64,000 nucleotides of DNA. Origin: Amoebophrya sp. A120. Taxonomy: Eukaryota > Sar > Dinophyceae > Syndiniales > Amoebophryaceae. Below the pieces are notes generated by a model, which did not search any database, had not been told where the DNA came from, and was given only the letters and a program-made list of their open reading frames with translations. The stretch covers positions 11,825,832 through 11,889,831 of the forward strand of contig CAJINV010000001.1 in assembly GCA_905178155.1 (NCBI GenBank). The letters are read 5' to 3'. This document shows, piece by piece, positions 37,201 through 49,300 of the stretch (the first letter of the stretch is position 1; every line of letters starts with the position of its first letter). The position numbers and the translations under genes were made by a program.

Positions 37201-40200
37201 AATGCTGTCCCTCCACCAAAGGACTGGCAGTGCGGACCGAGTCGTCACCTCCCGATGAGTTATACGATTTCGCGGGAGAAGCAGATGAAGACCCACCGAA
37301 CCACCGACTAGCAGGGCCTTTCAGGAGAGACGTGAAGAGGTTTCTGTTGTTGGATGAGGAGGGTACTACCGCTCCCCTCCTGCTGTGCTTCATTGCTCTT
37401 CTTCTCGTTGTCGATCCAGATGTGCCGTTTTCGTGCGCGTTGTTGCGCTCCGCCTGCTGGTCTAGTGCTTCTCTGCTGCTGCTGGAACACAGAAAGCTTT
37501 GTAGAGGTTCCACCGCTGCTGCGCTCGAGCTGTCACCAATCCGCTGCGACGCCTCGATCGTTTTTTCTTCTTCGTCGTCGTCGTCGTCGGACGAGCAGTC
37601 CTCGCTGCTGTCATCTTGTTCAGGCACTGGATACAGAGCCGTGTTCCCGACTAGCGTCTGCTGGTACTCTGACTCCACGCCGTTTATTTCACGTTCTTCA
37701 CTGAAACTACCACTTCGCTGACTGTTCTCGTTTCTTTTCCCCAATACGCTGTCGTCCTCCGTGTCCGCCTGGATGTACTGATTTCTCGCATCATCTCCAT
37801 CGTGACCACTCTGTTCGGGAGCACAAACTTGGTTCATCTCTTCCTCCCACTTCGCGCGATAGGACGCTTCGCGCAAGGTTGCACTCGGTGCTCCCATCAG
37901 TCGCATCATCTCCAGGCAAGCGTCTTGACCCAGGAGCTTCTTGTCCAGCATGGGCTTGATGTCACCTTGTTCATGTGGTTGGCTCAGTGTTGGCAAAACA
38001 GTTGATCTTGGTGTGAGGCACGGAGGTGCTTGATGTTCATTGTGTTTTCGCTCCCTAGCAGCGCTGGTGTCGGTAGCAATCGTTGCGCTATGCAGCTCGT
38101 CGCCTGTTTGCATCACGGCCTCCACTTTCTTGGGACTCCACCCGGCTACTTCTTCTGCAAATTCGAGAAGCTCTGCAGACACATCTGCTTCGCCGTAGAG
38201 CTCCTGCCCTAGCAGCTCGCGAACGAGGGCGGCTGCGCGACTTCCGAAAGTTGGCGACGGCTCGGGGAAGAAAAGCATGCGGCTGCCGCTGCGGTTCTCG
38301 AGCGCATTTGGGACTTCTCTCCGCTTGGCCTCGTGGTCGGGGCTGTGGTCTACGTTGCAGTTATTATCGTCTTCGGTTGTTCCCAGAATGTCGGCGGTGT
38401 TTCTGCCAGCGAGCTGGAGATACTGCCTCTGTGCCTCTTTTGCACCCGAACCGCTGCTCCCGCTGTTTGCAGTGTAGCTTTGCACCGCAAGGGCGCTGGA
38501 TGGTGCTCGGGGCGCACTTGGAAAGTCAAAGATGTTTTTCTTCGCACTTGGCGGCGTGCCTCGCGCTCCTGCTGCGAAGCCGAACAGCGAGGTTTTCGGA
38601 ACGCCTGCATGCCCAGAGCGCAGATCGAATTGCTGCGCCGGTAACGACACGCGCGGCAACTCTCGTTGTTCTAGTATCGGCGTGCGAGCTTGCTGATCCG
38701 TTTTTGCGGGTGAAACACTCCTCTCCACCTCCACGCGTCTTCGCGGTGGGGAAAAATTTCGGAACATTGCCGGCGGGTCCGCAAGTGCGGGAACCGCCAA
38801 GGGGGGCGGCGGTGCGAGCTTCAGTGCGGTCGGCGCCGGAAAATTGGTCCGCGGGGAGTTTATCGTTCTCGGAACTGAGACGGCTCTTGCCTTGTTTGCT
38901 GACGACGATGTTACCGATTGATTTTTCTGTGCGGCCAGAAGTTCTTCCAGCGATGGCAGATCCGCTCTCCGGTCCTTGTCGTTGACGTTCAGGTTCGAGA
39001 TTAGCGCCCGCATCTTCCGGGAGAAAGTGTCTGCGGTCTTGCCGGGCTGCGCAGAGTGCTGCTGCATGTGTCGCATGTACTTAATCAGGTCCTCGCGCTC
39101 CATATCTAGCACGTCCGGGTGAAATTCGTCCACGCCCAAGTGGTGCGCAATCTTGCTCTGTCGCGGGGGTGTGCCCGTCCGCTGAATCGATGAGCCGGAT
39201 AGTCGCTGTTTGATAAGAATGGCACTGTGAAACAAATGGACATGACCGTCGGTCATCGATCTTCAAAACATTAGAGTAAGATGATGTCTTTTCTGACTAA
39301 AATCAAGAAGTTTACGTACCTCCAGTCCCCCGCCTGCGCGCGCGGACGAGTCCGACTCCGCCTCTTCCGTGCTCATGCCCCGTGGGTTCACCTCGAGACT
39401 CGAGGCACGCGAGTCTTCTGGTACGTCGCCCGCTCCCGGAACACGGACGTTGATGGGCAGTGGCAGAGTGTCCACCATCTTCCACCGGTCCTCCTTTCGC
39501 AGCGCCGTTAAGTTCGGTTGATCGCGATCTCGGTCGAACAAATTGGAGCGCAGAAACTGCGTCTGAATCCACTTCTGTTTGTCCCAAGCTGTGCTCACGG
39601 GCGGGGGAGGCGGCGGGGGAGGAGGCGGCGGCTCCACGACCGGCTCTTCCACTTTCTCCAGCGCCATCAACGCGGTCGCTTGACGCGTGATGATGCGCTT
39701 TTCGATGTTTTGCGGCACATGCGCATCGTCGCTGTCGCCGGACTTCGGAGACAAAGACGTCGCAACCGGAGACGCAGGCGATCTAGAAGCGATTTCCTTG
39801 CTCGGCGGCCGGTTCAGGACCTGCTTCTCCTTCTCCGCTTGCTCCGCGGCCAACCGCCCTAAGCGCCGCTCCTCGCGCGAGGGACGAGAGTCGCTCGCAA
39901 ACGCGGGGCCACTCTTTTTTCCCGGCTTTGCCGCTTTCGGCTTTGCGGCCTCCGGGTCGGTGGTGGTTTTGGCCTCCGCCGCCGCCGCCGGGACCGCATT
40001 TCCCCCTCCTGCTACCACCGGTGGCGTCTCGCTACTTAAGCCGATCGCGTTCAGCACCGCCTTCCCTGCAACGGACCTCTCAATTCCGCTCGGAAAAATG
40101 GCCTCTCCTTCGGAGTTGACGCCCGGCGGCAAGGTCCGGAGGGCGGGGTAGGAAGCAGCTCCTCCACCCACCTCCCGGGAATAACTCCGCTTTCCCGTTA

Positions 40201-41222
40201 GTTGCGAGACCTGCGATCGGCTGGACGCAACGCTCATCGGCGGACTCGCCGCGGTTCCTTCGCCGAACATCTCGCCGATCAGCAGGGGCGGGGAATTTCC
40301 CCCCCGGCCGCTTGGATGCGCCGCCGAAGCCGTAGGACTGCTCACCGCGGCTTTTGGCTTCGGCGAGGTTTTTCCTTTTGGGCTGGTCGCTGCTGCTTTG
40401 GTGCCCGTGCGGGCACCGCTCTTCGCCGGGGCGGGTGCCGCTTTTTCCGGTGGCAAGAAGAAAAACACCCCCGGGACCGGGTGTGTGTGCTGGAACCCCT
40501 CCTCTGTTTGCGCAGTAGATGCGCTTCGCGGTCGGTTGGGTTTCACCTCGGCAGCAGGAGTTGTAGACAAGTCGACTCGCGGCGTCAGAGACGCGTCCGC
40601 AAATCGGTGCAGCGGCGAGGAATACCGGCGTGCACTGCGTATCCGCGCGGACCGTCGAGCCTATCGAAATGATACAACGCACTTACGTAATCGCGTTTAG
40701 GTCTCGAAAGTCATCAATGTGCAATTGAGTTTTTCACCGTTGACGCCGAGTGGGAAAAAATGCATGAAAAAATATGTAGTTCTTACCGCTCGTCTTCCCT
40801 CCGACTTCAGACGCTTTTGTCGAAGCATCTCACACCGAATGTCTAGTAAAGCGGGGTGAATGCAGCTGCTGAGGAACTTCAGAAACCGGTCACGATTACT
40901 GCAAGCCCACAGCACCGTGTCTTTCACCTGCAAGAACGTGCATAAACAGTAGGCCAGTGGCCTCTAGAGCAGCATTGATTTCGCACAGAAACAGATCCAA
41001 GGAGTGGGGAAAACAAAATTCCTACAAACGAAAACCAGTCAAACGCACGACTACCTCCGGCGGCCAGTCGACTCCACAGCCGAGAGTTCGAGAAAAGAAT
41101 AACCACCGATCGCGATGCTTCTCCACATCCGCGTAGATGTGCTGTGCGATAGACAAGTTCAAGTCTACAAACTCGTAGCGCTGCATCAAGCAGGCCGAGA
41201 CGTCCAATGCCATGCAATCCAT
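34258..41222 (-). CDS. Large scaffold-like hypothetical protein (about 2,157 aa)
   Basis: Proposed exons: 41222-41055, 40927-40787, 40660-39320, 39205-34997 and 34872-34258, all in phase 0 with GT-AG introns. The weakest junction is 39320/39205, where the frame carries a single TGA that the intron removes. The N-terminus (MALDVSACLMQRYEF, then IAQHIYADVEKHRDRW and FLKFLSSCIHPALLDIRCEM) looks like a folded helical domain. The middle is low-complexity, with an 11-Pro run before VSTAWDKQKWIQTQFLRSN, Ser/Glu patches and Arg-rich SP motifs. Helical acidic/basic stretches (ESERKERIRRAEMKKHNQEE) lie near the end, and the tail is Lys/Ala/Pro-rich (KKKAATKKKASTSTKKAA). No family is recognised. It shares a short aromatic/acidic motif with the giant protein next door, suggesting related roles. 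The start could lie further upstream. Confidence 0.62.
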
Positions 41223-42330
41223 CCTCGCAGACGTCCGGCTGCAGTCCCGGCGGTGCAACTCCTTCTGCTGAGTTCACGCCCCGGCGGCGTGCTGCAGACC
41301 GCTGCTACTCAATGGCGAGACCAAACGGGAGGAAAACTTTCCGCGGCGTGCCCCTATCATGTCAACGTTTTTATCTTCTATCCGGTGTGTCAGTCGGGTG
41401 CTACTATCTGTATTCAAGGCCGAGAAACTAGAGGACGCTCGTGTTTGTTGAGAAAGCGCATTCCTCGTATTTGTTGTTGATCGAAGACCTCGAAGTACTT
41501 GGCCAGCGGCCCGAAATACTGTTAGTACACGATCACGAAGTCGACAGCGATTTCGATTAGCGATCAAAACGAGCGAGTATTAAGTCCTGTTTCTGGATGC
41601 CACGAAAAACGATGCGAAGTATTTATCCGTCCTGCGATGGCTAGTGCAATGCGATCTTCAGGCGCCAAGCGTTCAGCTTGGTGCAGTAATCTTCGCGCAT
41701 GGAATTGCCTTGCGAGGCTAGCGCGCTCCACGCAAGGCCCCACGGCGAGGGGGGACGAATGTACCGAGCAGAATTTGTACACAAGATTCTAGAACTGGCA
41801 ATTCGCGCCGAAGCTTGGACAGTTTCTTGAAGATCGCGCACCGCCGGTGCGGCGGGCACCTTCCCCCTGCCTTCGCGCCGCCGCCCCTACCCGGCGTACA
41901 CCACGCGGGAGCCCGCGTTCTTAATCCGAATGCGCACCGCAGATGTCGGGGGGGGGGTCCTTGCGGGGCAGAGCGGCGGGGCCCCGCGAGGTGGGGCGGC
42001 GCCAAAAGTACGCAGGAGGGCGCGCGGCGGCAGGGGCTCAATTAGCCAGCGCAGTGGAGGATGCGCAATGCGCCTGCATCGTGTTGGTCACGCGCGTCCC
42101 GCACGCGAAAGGATGGCAATCCGGTCGAACGGATTGGAGCTCCGCGACCGGGCGCCTAGCGCGTTGCAGGGGCAGACAAGGTTGAAGAAAGGAGGAAGGA
42201 GGAACAGGGCGGAGCTCCGGGGTTCGGCAGAATCCGGATGGTAGAAAAGAAAACGCAAATCATTAAAGGATCGCCATTCGCGGAAAAAGAGGGCCAGAAG
42301 CGATCGCACTTCCTTGGACTAGGAGCATCC

Positions 42331-42381
42331 CCACTGACCTTCCATCAGGTCAGGGGTACAGACCTCCCACCAGGTCAGTGG
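42331..42381. repeat. Nested inverted repeat
   Basis: CCACTGACCT at the left is the reverse complement of AGGTCAGTGG at the right, and a second GACCT/AGGTC pair lies inside. A cruciform-capable 51-bp segment. Confidence 0.6.
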
Positions 42382-42789
42382 TCAAAGCCCTAGGATCTTC
42401 GGACCTCGTTGGTGTGGGTTTCGGTGCCATTATGGATGGCGATGGCTCTGCGGAGCATCAAAGTCGTATAATATGACACACATGAGCGCTTGAACCGTTC
42501 CCGCATAATGTAACTCCATAAGTATGTTGATAAACATACATCTGCTTGCTCCAGTGATGCGGTTCGGGTTTTTATGGTTGTAGCGGTTCAGGTTTTTTTT
42601 TGGCTTTTTTTCGCCTTTTTCTTGTGCTTTTTGCGCCAGCTTTGCAAGGGCGCCAGCTTTTTGGCGCGGGGGCGTCGCCTGCCTTGGGCGCAGGCCAGAG
42701 CGAAACTTATCGCGCGGGCCGCCAACTGGCGGTCTTGCTCGCCAACCTCGCCACGGCTGCTGGCGGGAGGCAGTTTTTCGCCGTCGCCA

Positions 42790-43050
42790 TCGCTCCAAAA
42801 CGACTGCCGCCAAGCTGCCGCCAACGCTGCCGCCACCACGTTTGGCGGCACCTTACCACGACCTGACGCTGCGACTTTGCCACTGCCGCCATCGAAAAAA
42901 GATAAAAAGACTAATATTTAAATATTAGTCTTTTTATCTTTTTGGTATGGCGGCAGTGGCGAAAGTGCGGAGTTGGCTCGTGCTGAAGTGCCGCCAAACG
43001 GGGTGGCGGCAGCGATGGCGGCAGCATGGCGGCACCGACGGCAAACGGGA
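42790..43050. repeat. Large imperfect palindrome with perfect 48-bp core
   Basis: The core 42896-42943 is a perfect palindrome centred at 42919/42920 (arms of 24, centre TAATATTTAAATATTA). After three mismatched bases the arms continue as GCCACTGCCGCCAT and ATGGCGGCAGTGGC. Imperfect GGCGGCA-rich homology then extends roughly another 100 bp on each side. Confidence 0.85.
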
Positions 43051-43253
43051 AACCGAGGCTGTGCCAACTCGTCCGCGCGTTGACCAGCGCCAGCCGAATA
43101 CGCTACGGAGCGCGCAGCGGCCCTCGCAATGCTCGCAGGTGGCGGGGCTGTCGGAAGCTGCTTGCCACGCTTGCCGGGCGGCAGCGAAGTGGCCTCCGCT
43201 AGGCCAATGCGCCCCGCGGCAGTTGGGGGCTGCTCGCCTTGCTGTGCTCGGCG

Positions 43254-43757
43254 ACGTGTGCGCCTACGGTAGCCCAACTCGGCGCGAGGCGGGCGGGCGC
43301 GGCTTGGCGCGCTTGCCGCGCGACAACGTATTGGCTTACGGTAGCCCAATACGTCGCGGAACTGGCGGGCGCGGCTTGAAGCGCCCGCCGCGCGACGACG
43401 TATTGGCTTACGGTAACCCAATACGTCGCGGAGCTGGCGGGCGCGGCTTGACGCGCTTGCCTCGCGCCGACGTATTGGCGTACGGTGCCCCAGTACGTCG
43501 TAGGGCAGGCGGACGCGGCGCGGAGCGCTTGCCGCGCGACGACGTTTTGGCTTACGGTAGCCCAATACGTCGCGGAACTGGCGGGCGCGGCTTGGCGCGC
43601 TTGCCTCGCGCCGACGTATTGGCTTACGGCAACCCAATACGTCGCGGGAAAGGCGGACGCGGCGCGGAGCGCTTGCCGCGCGACGACGTGTTGGCTTACG
43701 GTAAGCCAATACGTCGCGGAACTGGCGGGCGCGGCAGGCCGCGCGGAAACGTATTGG
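43254..43757. repeat. 72-bp minisatellite, seven units
   Basis: Anchors ACGTNTTGG/ACGTGTG recur at 43254, 43326, 43398, 43470, 43542, 43614 and 43686, exactly 72 bp apart, with a shortened last unit at 43749. Each unit contains an internal inverted pair CGTATTGG/CCAATACG able to form a hairpin. Since 72 is a multiple of three, frames stay open on both strands and translate as 24-residue repeats. Confidence 0.92.
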
Positions 43758-43846
43758 CCCAAAGAAGCCGAGTTCGTTGCGGAGCTGGCGGACGCGGCGG
43801 GCCGCGCTCCCCTTCTGGCGGCCCCGCGGAGCGGAAGGAGGGCGGT

Positions 43847-43958
43847 GCCGCCAATCCCGCGGGGCCCCTGTACCAATGTGGCTACGCGCTTGCAGGGGGC
43901 GCACAAAGCGACACCAGTGCCGCCTTCATTGGTACAGGGGCCCCGCGGGATTGGCGGC
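43847..43958. repeat. Perfect 32-bp inverted repeat with 48-bp spacer
   Basis: Left arm 43847-43878 begins GCCGCCAATCCCGCGGGGCC; right arm 43927-43958 is its exact reverse complement. The structure resembles a small foldback element. No clear target duplication is seen outside. Confidence 0.9.
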
Positions 43959-44383
43959 AGGGCTGTGCCGCGTCTGCGGCTGGTTTCTCATTCAGAAGGG
44001 CCATCGGAGGCCGGCTTGCTTTTTGGCTTCGTTCCGGGCGCCTTCAGATCCCGCGCGAGGCTGCATGCTTCGCGCCGGATCTGAAGCCGCCGGGGCCGCC
44101 CTTTTGCGTCACAAATCGGCCCCCGAACAGCCCGGGAGCCGCAGGGGCCGTGCGGGAATACGCCGGAGGGCCCCTTGGGGGAAAGAGTGGCGCTCGCTTC
44201 CCCCGCAAGGCTCTTGGGGCACTGCGCGAGCCGCCCGGGGGCCCTTTAAGGGGTTCCGGTCTCGAATACCCAGCCCCGACGCATCCTGGAGCAACCCAGG
44301 AACCACCTTGGGGCACTCCGAGAATCGGCGGCCCGCCCGGAGGCGACGGCGGCCCTTCTTGCGCGGATCGGCGGCCCCTTTTC

Positions 44384-44421
44384 CGCGGAAAAATCGCGCG
44401 CGGGCGCGATTTTTTCGCGAA
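44384..44421. repeat. GC/AT hairpin
   Basis: GGAAAAATCGCGC and GCGCGATTTTTTC pair around a GCGG loop. It marks the boundary between the GC-rich and AT-rich halves of the strand-switch region. Confidence 0.55.
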
Positions 44422-46324
44422 AAAAGTGAAAAAAAAACAGCCCCGAAACCACTACTGCCACAGCAGTAGCAGTAGCCCGAAGCATCACTGAAGCAAACAG
44501 CATAGTGCCACTTTTGGAAATTTTAAAATTTTTGAAATTCTGAAGAATTTTCTGAAAATGATGGAGCACCATCATAATCTGACAAGAAAGACAACCTATT
44601 TTCTATAAATAAAGAGCAAGCGCCTCCACAACAAGGCACTCCACTGCTGAACTCCGAAAAAACGCAAAAAGTCCATTTTTTCAAAAGTGCGCGACTTTTC
44701 ATATGTCCTTCAAAATTCGCAGAAATCACATGCTAGGTTAGAAATTAGCAAAGGAACTGCGAGAATTAGCCAACCACTTAAGTAAAAGAGTGCCAAGCTT
44801 GGAAATTTCGTCGATTTTGCATGACCGGAATTTTTCAGGATTTTTTGAGAATTTCTAAAACTAGTGAAAAATCTGGCACATGCCACATTTTGTGCATATG
44901 CTACCTTCTGTATAGGAAAAACATACAAACATCATTGCTATCACTCTTTGTAAATTGCATTTTGTTGCATAATTTTTAAGCAGGAACTTTTTGAAAATTT
45001 TTCAATTTCGAAAAAATATCCACTATCACTTAGTAGATGCACTAACTGAGTGGAAAGTATGCAAATGAAACAGAAAAAATACTATTTTTTCTTGTATAGA
45101 GGTCATTTAATCGATACATCTGCAATTCTGCGACATTTTGAAAATTTTGAATTTTTTTTTTACCCTTAAAAAATTAATGCTATGTGGCCATAGTGGTAGA
45201 AAAAAGCTTTGTAATGTGTTCGGAGGTGTATTTGTATCATATAGGAATACTTTTGTCCAATAGTATTTAAAATATGCCACTGCTGCTGCTAACAGAGCCT
45301 CCAATTTGGATTCCTGGGCCGTGAGCTTCTCTTTTTCCTCTACATTGCCCCCTCCCCCCCCCCCTCCTAGTACTGCCCACTCCCCCTGGAAGAGAGACGC
45401 CCTGTCATGCCCTGGAGGAGGCATGCCCCCCCTCCAGCCCGACCGGACGCCGCGCCCGTCGCAGTAGGGCCCCCCTTTGCCTCCTGTTCCATGCTGTACT
45501 GTGACCGGAGTTCCGCCCTCGCGGGTGCGTTTTTTATCGCGAGGTCACCCATCGGGGCGCACGTTATCAAGGGGATGCTTTGTCTTGCCGGGCATTCGTC
45601 GTGGACCCGCGCGGGCTGTGTAACAAATCGCATGCGCTTCGGCGTCTTTTTTCCGGAGCAGCATCCCCGTCCGCTGCGATTACGGGCCGCCGGGCCGCGC
45701 TCGCCTTGGCCCGTTCCGTTCTAAGCTTCTACGCTTTCCCGGGCTGGTGCAACGGCGCAAAGCATTGCGAAATGCCTTCCACCCGCCCGAGACTTCGCGC
45801 AAGGTCGCCGTCGGCAATTTTCCTAGAGCGACGCTGGTACGGCAAGCACCCAAGGCACCGGGCCGCGGAGGTGCGGGCAGAGAAGAACCGCACCAAAAAC
45901 GGCCCACGCAAGCCTCGCGACAGAAGCAGGCCGGGCCTGCCGGACGGAAGAGTGCAGCGCGGCGGCGGCCAACCCGGCCGCTGCAATAACATTCCTGCGG
46001 GCCGCACCGCTTCGCTTTTCCATCGGGGGTGGGTTGTTTTCCGCCCCACCCGCGCCCGCACCGATGCCAGTGGGCGTACGCAAGAGTGAAACGGCCCGGC
46101 AACGCGGGGGGGCCTATCGATGTTACACAGAATCTCCCCTGCCGGGAAAAGACGGGCGCGGGGGAAAGACGGTCCGGCCGCGTCAAGTTGCATGGGAGTG
46201 CCAGGGGGGTGCGCATCCTCTGGCCTTACGCACATGTGTTCGCAGAAAGGGAACCCATGCTCGAGGTTGCATGTCGCTGTTCTGTTCCAAAAGAAGAACG
46301 TTAATCATCAGAGACGTACGAAAA

Positions 46325-49300
46325 ATGAAAAGCGTTGTGATCTTGTGCGTGCGACGGAACTCTTCAGATCAAAGCCACACACAAGGCTATCCTCTGGAGG
46401 AATGGTTTGATTTCCCTTTTTTTGAAGCGATCCTCGTCTCACTTTTTATTTACTCCGATCGTCAGGTATCGGGGGACTGGCACAGCAAGAAGCCTGTGGA
46501 CCTCTTCACGGTGACCGTCGGTCGTCGCGCCAGCAGCGCCACGCACTACATCCCGGAGACGCAGCACAGCATGCTGGACCTGATGGAGCGCATTTTGAAG
46601 GACCCGAACGACGAGAAGCTCGCCTCGAAATTCAACAAGATCCGAAGTGTGCCGAACATGCAGCAGCAGCTGCGCGGGTAGGAGCAGGTTATGGGGATGA
46701 AAAATAGCCAGTCTGTGTAAACAAACTTTTTCCCACGGTTCATCGCGAAGGATGGGGAACTGCATACGCAAGAATTTTGAAGGTTTTGCAAATACTGTCC
46801 TTGCCTGGCACTCAAATGTGCCCGCGCACTGTAGGCATGAGTTGCTTCATTGATTCATTTTTTTCTTCACACCCATTAAATGACAGGAATGTTCTAGTCG
46901 TAAATAAAAACCAGCAAAAATGGAAAAATAAACCAGCAAGGATGAATGAACGAGACCAAGTGAGTATTTTTGCGAAGCGAGTTTCACAAAAAAATCTTTT
47001 GAAAGTTACTAGCTGCATCACTGTGGTTCCGGATTTGAAAATTGTAAACACGCCAGAAAGGCGGGTTCTGACTTTTTCCTCAACCCCCTGAACGATGTGT
47101 TCGTCTAGCTTAAATGTGTCCGAACCTTTTCTGCAAAATGATATTAATTTCAGTGATCCGCACAACTGCCGGTGCTCCTATTCGGTTTCGCGTCTTTGCA
47201 TGGAATTTTTCTCAGCACCCTTCGAGCATGGTTACGGTGTGCGCGCTTCTAGAAAGAATAAACTAAACACGAATCATTTTGCGCACACCTACTTACGATG
47301 ATGTGGTCCTTACAATAATTACTTCGAAAGTCAAAACCGCCATGCGCTCCAGCCTTTTGCTCGATCTCCACGTCATTGCTGCCACTTTTCTGCGACGAGA
47401 GCATGTCGGACAGCACCGGGGGACAGTCGCTAGAACGCAACACGAACAATGACCCGGAGACCGGAAATTCGTGGCACCAAGCAGAAACCGCAACAGGCGA
47501 TGATGACGAGGACGAGTGGGGCGCCTTCGGGCAATTCCAGCAACCGGAGCTGCAAGAGAACCACCTTGATTTTTTCGCAAACAATGACACGGCAACGCAG
47601 CAACAGCAGCAGTTTTTTGCTCCTCCCGCCACCGCTGCTGCCACTGTCATTGCACCGATTGGCACCACTGCTGTTGAACAACCAACCTCGCCAGATCTGT
47701 TTTTCCAGCCGCAAGACCCGGGGGGCACAACAGGGGGGTCGGTGCAGGACTTCGGGATCGCACCGTCGGTTCCGGCGCAGCTCACTCCCGTGCTAGAAAG
47801 CGGGAACACTACCGGGCCGTTTGTCGATTTCACAGGAAATGACGACTCCGGCAGCACACGGCAGCCCGTTCTCGCGGGCGGAGAGGAAACGCCGCAAGAA
47901 CCGGGGCAGGGCGCTTTCCCGCCCGGGAATGAGGGACGCTTGTTCCCGGCGGATCCGTTTTTCGGACAGGAATCTGCGGGAGGGACGACCGCGGCAGCGA
48001 ACTCCGGCCGGTCGGCGTCGCTCGGAGAAGCGCCCTTCTTCAACACAATGGACCCCGAAGACACGGCTTCGTCCCCAACTCTGCCCGCAACTACCGGCGG
48101 AAACACGCAATTAGCCGTAACCCCAATATTAACCATGAATACAAGCAATGGCGGAGGTTTCGATGACTTCAGTAGCCTGGGAGCTGCACCGTGCGGTCCA
48201 GCACCGGGAAATTACAGCCAGGTAGATCCATTTCAACCGCACCAGCAGCAAAGTAGTAGCAGCAGTCGAACAGGAAACGCCGACGCACAGGATTTTTTCT
48301 TCACAACCGGCGGCGCGCCCGTGCCAGCAGAACAGCCGGCGTCTTTCGGGTCGGATAACTTCGGTGATTTCTTCGGCGGGCAGCGCAATGACAACGACCC
48401 GGGGGCAACGTCGCAAATGCCGCCGCCGTCGCACTCCACTGAAGATCCGGGGGCGCCGTTGGAGCGGCCAATGTTTGGCGACTTCGCGGAAGGTGGAAGC
48501 AGCAGCTCGTCCGAGGGTCTGCAACTCGGTTCCGGTACGGTGCAGCAACTAGCCGCGTCTGCGGGAAGTTCGGGCGCGCCTCCGCAAGTTGCCGTTGGGG
48601 TGGATGATGTTGACTCGGGACGACCCGCGACTCCGGTGGACGAGCAGCAAAGAAGACAAAACAACCGAGCAGGAGAGGAACATCAAGATTTCATCTTCCA
48701 CACCGCAACGCAGCCAACCGCAAGCGAAGATCCGGGCGGCACAGAGCAGGACGGTCCTTTCCAGAATGCAACCGAACCTCCTCCCGGCGCGCGCGAGGAC
48801 CCCGGTGGCACGCAGCAAAACTTTCCCTTGTTTCCAAACCCGCAGGAACAACCCGGCGCGAGCGACGATCCCGGTGGCACGCAGTCGCATGCACCGCCAC
48901 CCGTTACCCTGCCGTTGCTGGGGACCGGAGGGTCGGCGGGCGACACCGGCAATTCGCTTGCACCTGCGGAAATAGGTGGAGCGCGAACGCCGGACGACCC
49001 ATTTGCTGCACTGGCCCCGCGAGATATGAATGTACTTTTTACTCGTGAGAGCAGATGAAAGGCGTTCTTTCACTTTTGCTTTTGGCGTGATGTCATGGTA
49101 ACTTTTAGCAGTTGTACTAGAGTGGACGAGAATATGATCTTACTCATAGATACATAAGAAAAAATCAAATAATTCAATCAGGTCACGACAACTACAGCCC
49201 CCGGTGAACTGTCTACCGGCGGTTCAGGGCACGGCGAAACTGGCGAGACGGGATTCTCCTTTCCAGCCCCGATTGGGGAGGAGGGGACGGGCGGTGGCGG

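Larger units (their letters stand above)
41223..46324. other. Divergent strand-switch region, gene-free
   Basis: About 5.1 kb separating eight minus-strand genes from six plus-strand genes. It is GC-rich and repeat-loaded at 41.8-44.4 kb and AT-rich at 44.4-45.3 kb, then GC-rich again with a poly-C tract near 45350. Long open frames occur on both strands at once, as expected from GC-rich repeats, and none resembles a protein. This is the expected location of bidirectional transcription initiation for the two blocks. Confidence 0.65.

Noticed and set aside
39205..39256. Independent gene start at 39256 (MTDGHVHLFHSAIL)
   Set aside because: It would start seven bases after a stop of the preceding same-strand frame. 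A phase-0 intron from 39319 to 39206 joins the two frames better, although this junction is the least certain in the window.
42947..44491. 514-codon plus-strand open frame, and a 328-codon frame opposite
   Set aside because: Both arise from the 72-bp minisatellite and GC-rich flanks. Frames are open on both strands, composition is extreme and no domain is visible.
45407..46300. Overlapping open frames on both strands in GC-rich DNA
   Set aside because: No homology, both strands open, Arg/Pro/Ala/Gly-dominated translations. Possible foreign or bacterial DNA was considered, but nothing recognisable supports it.
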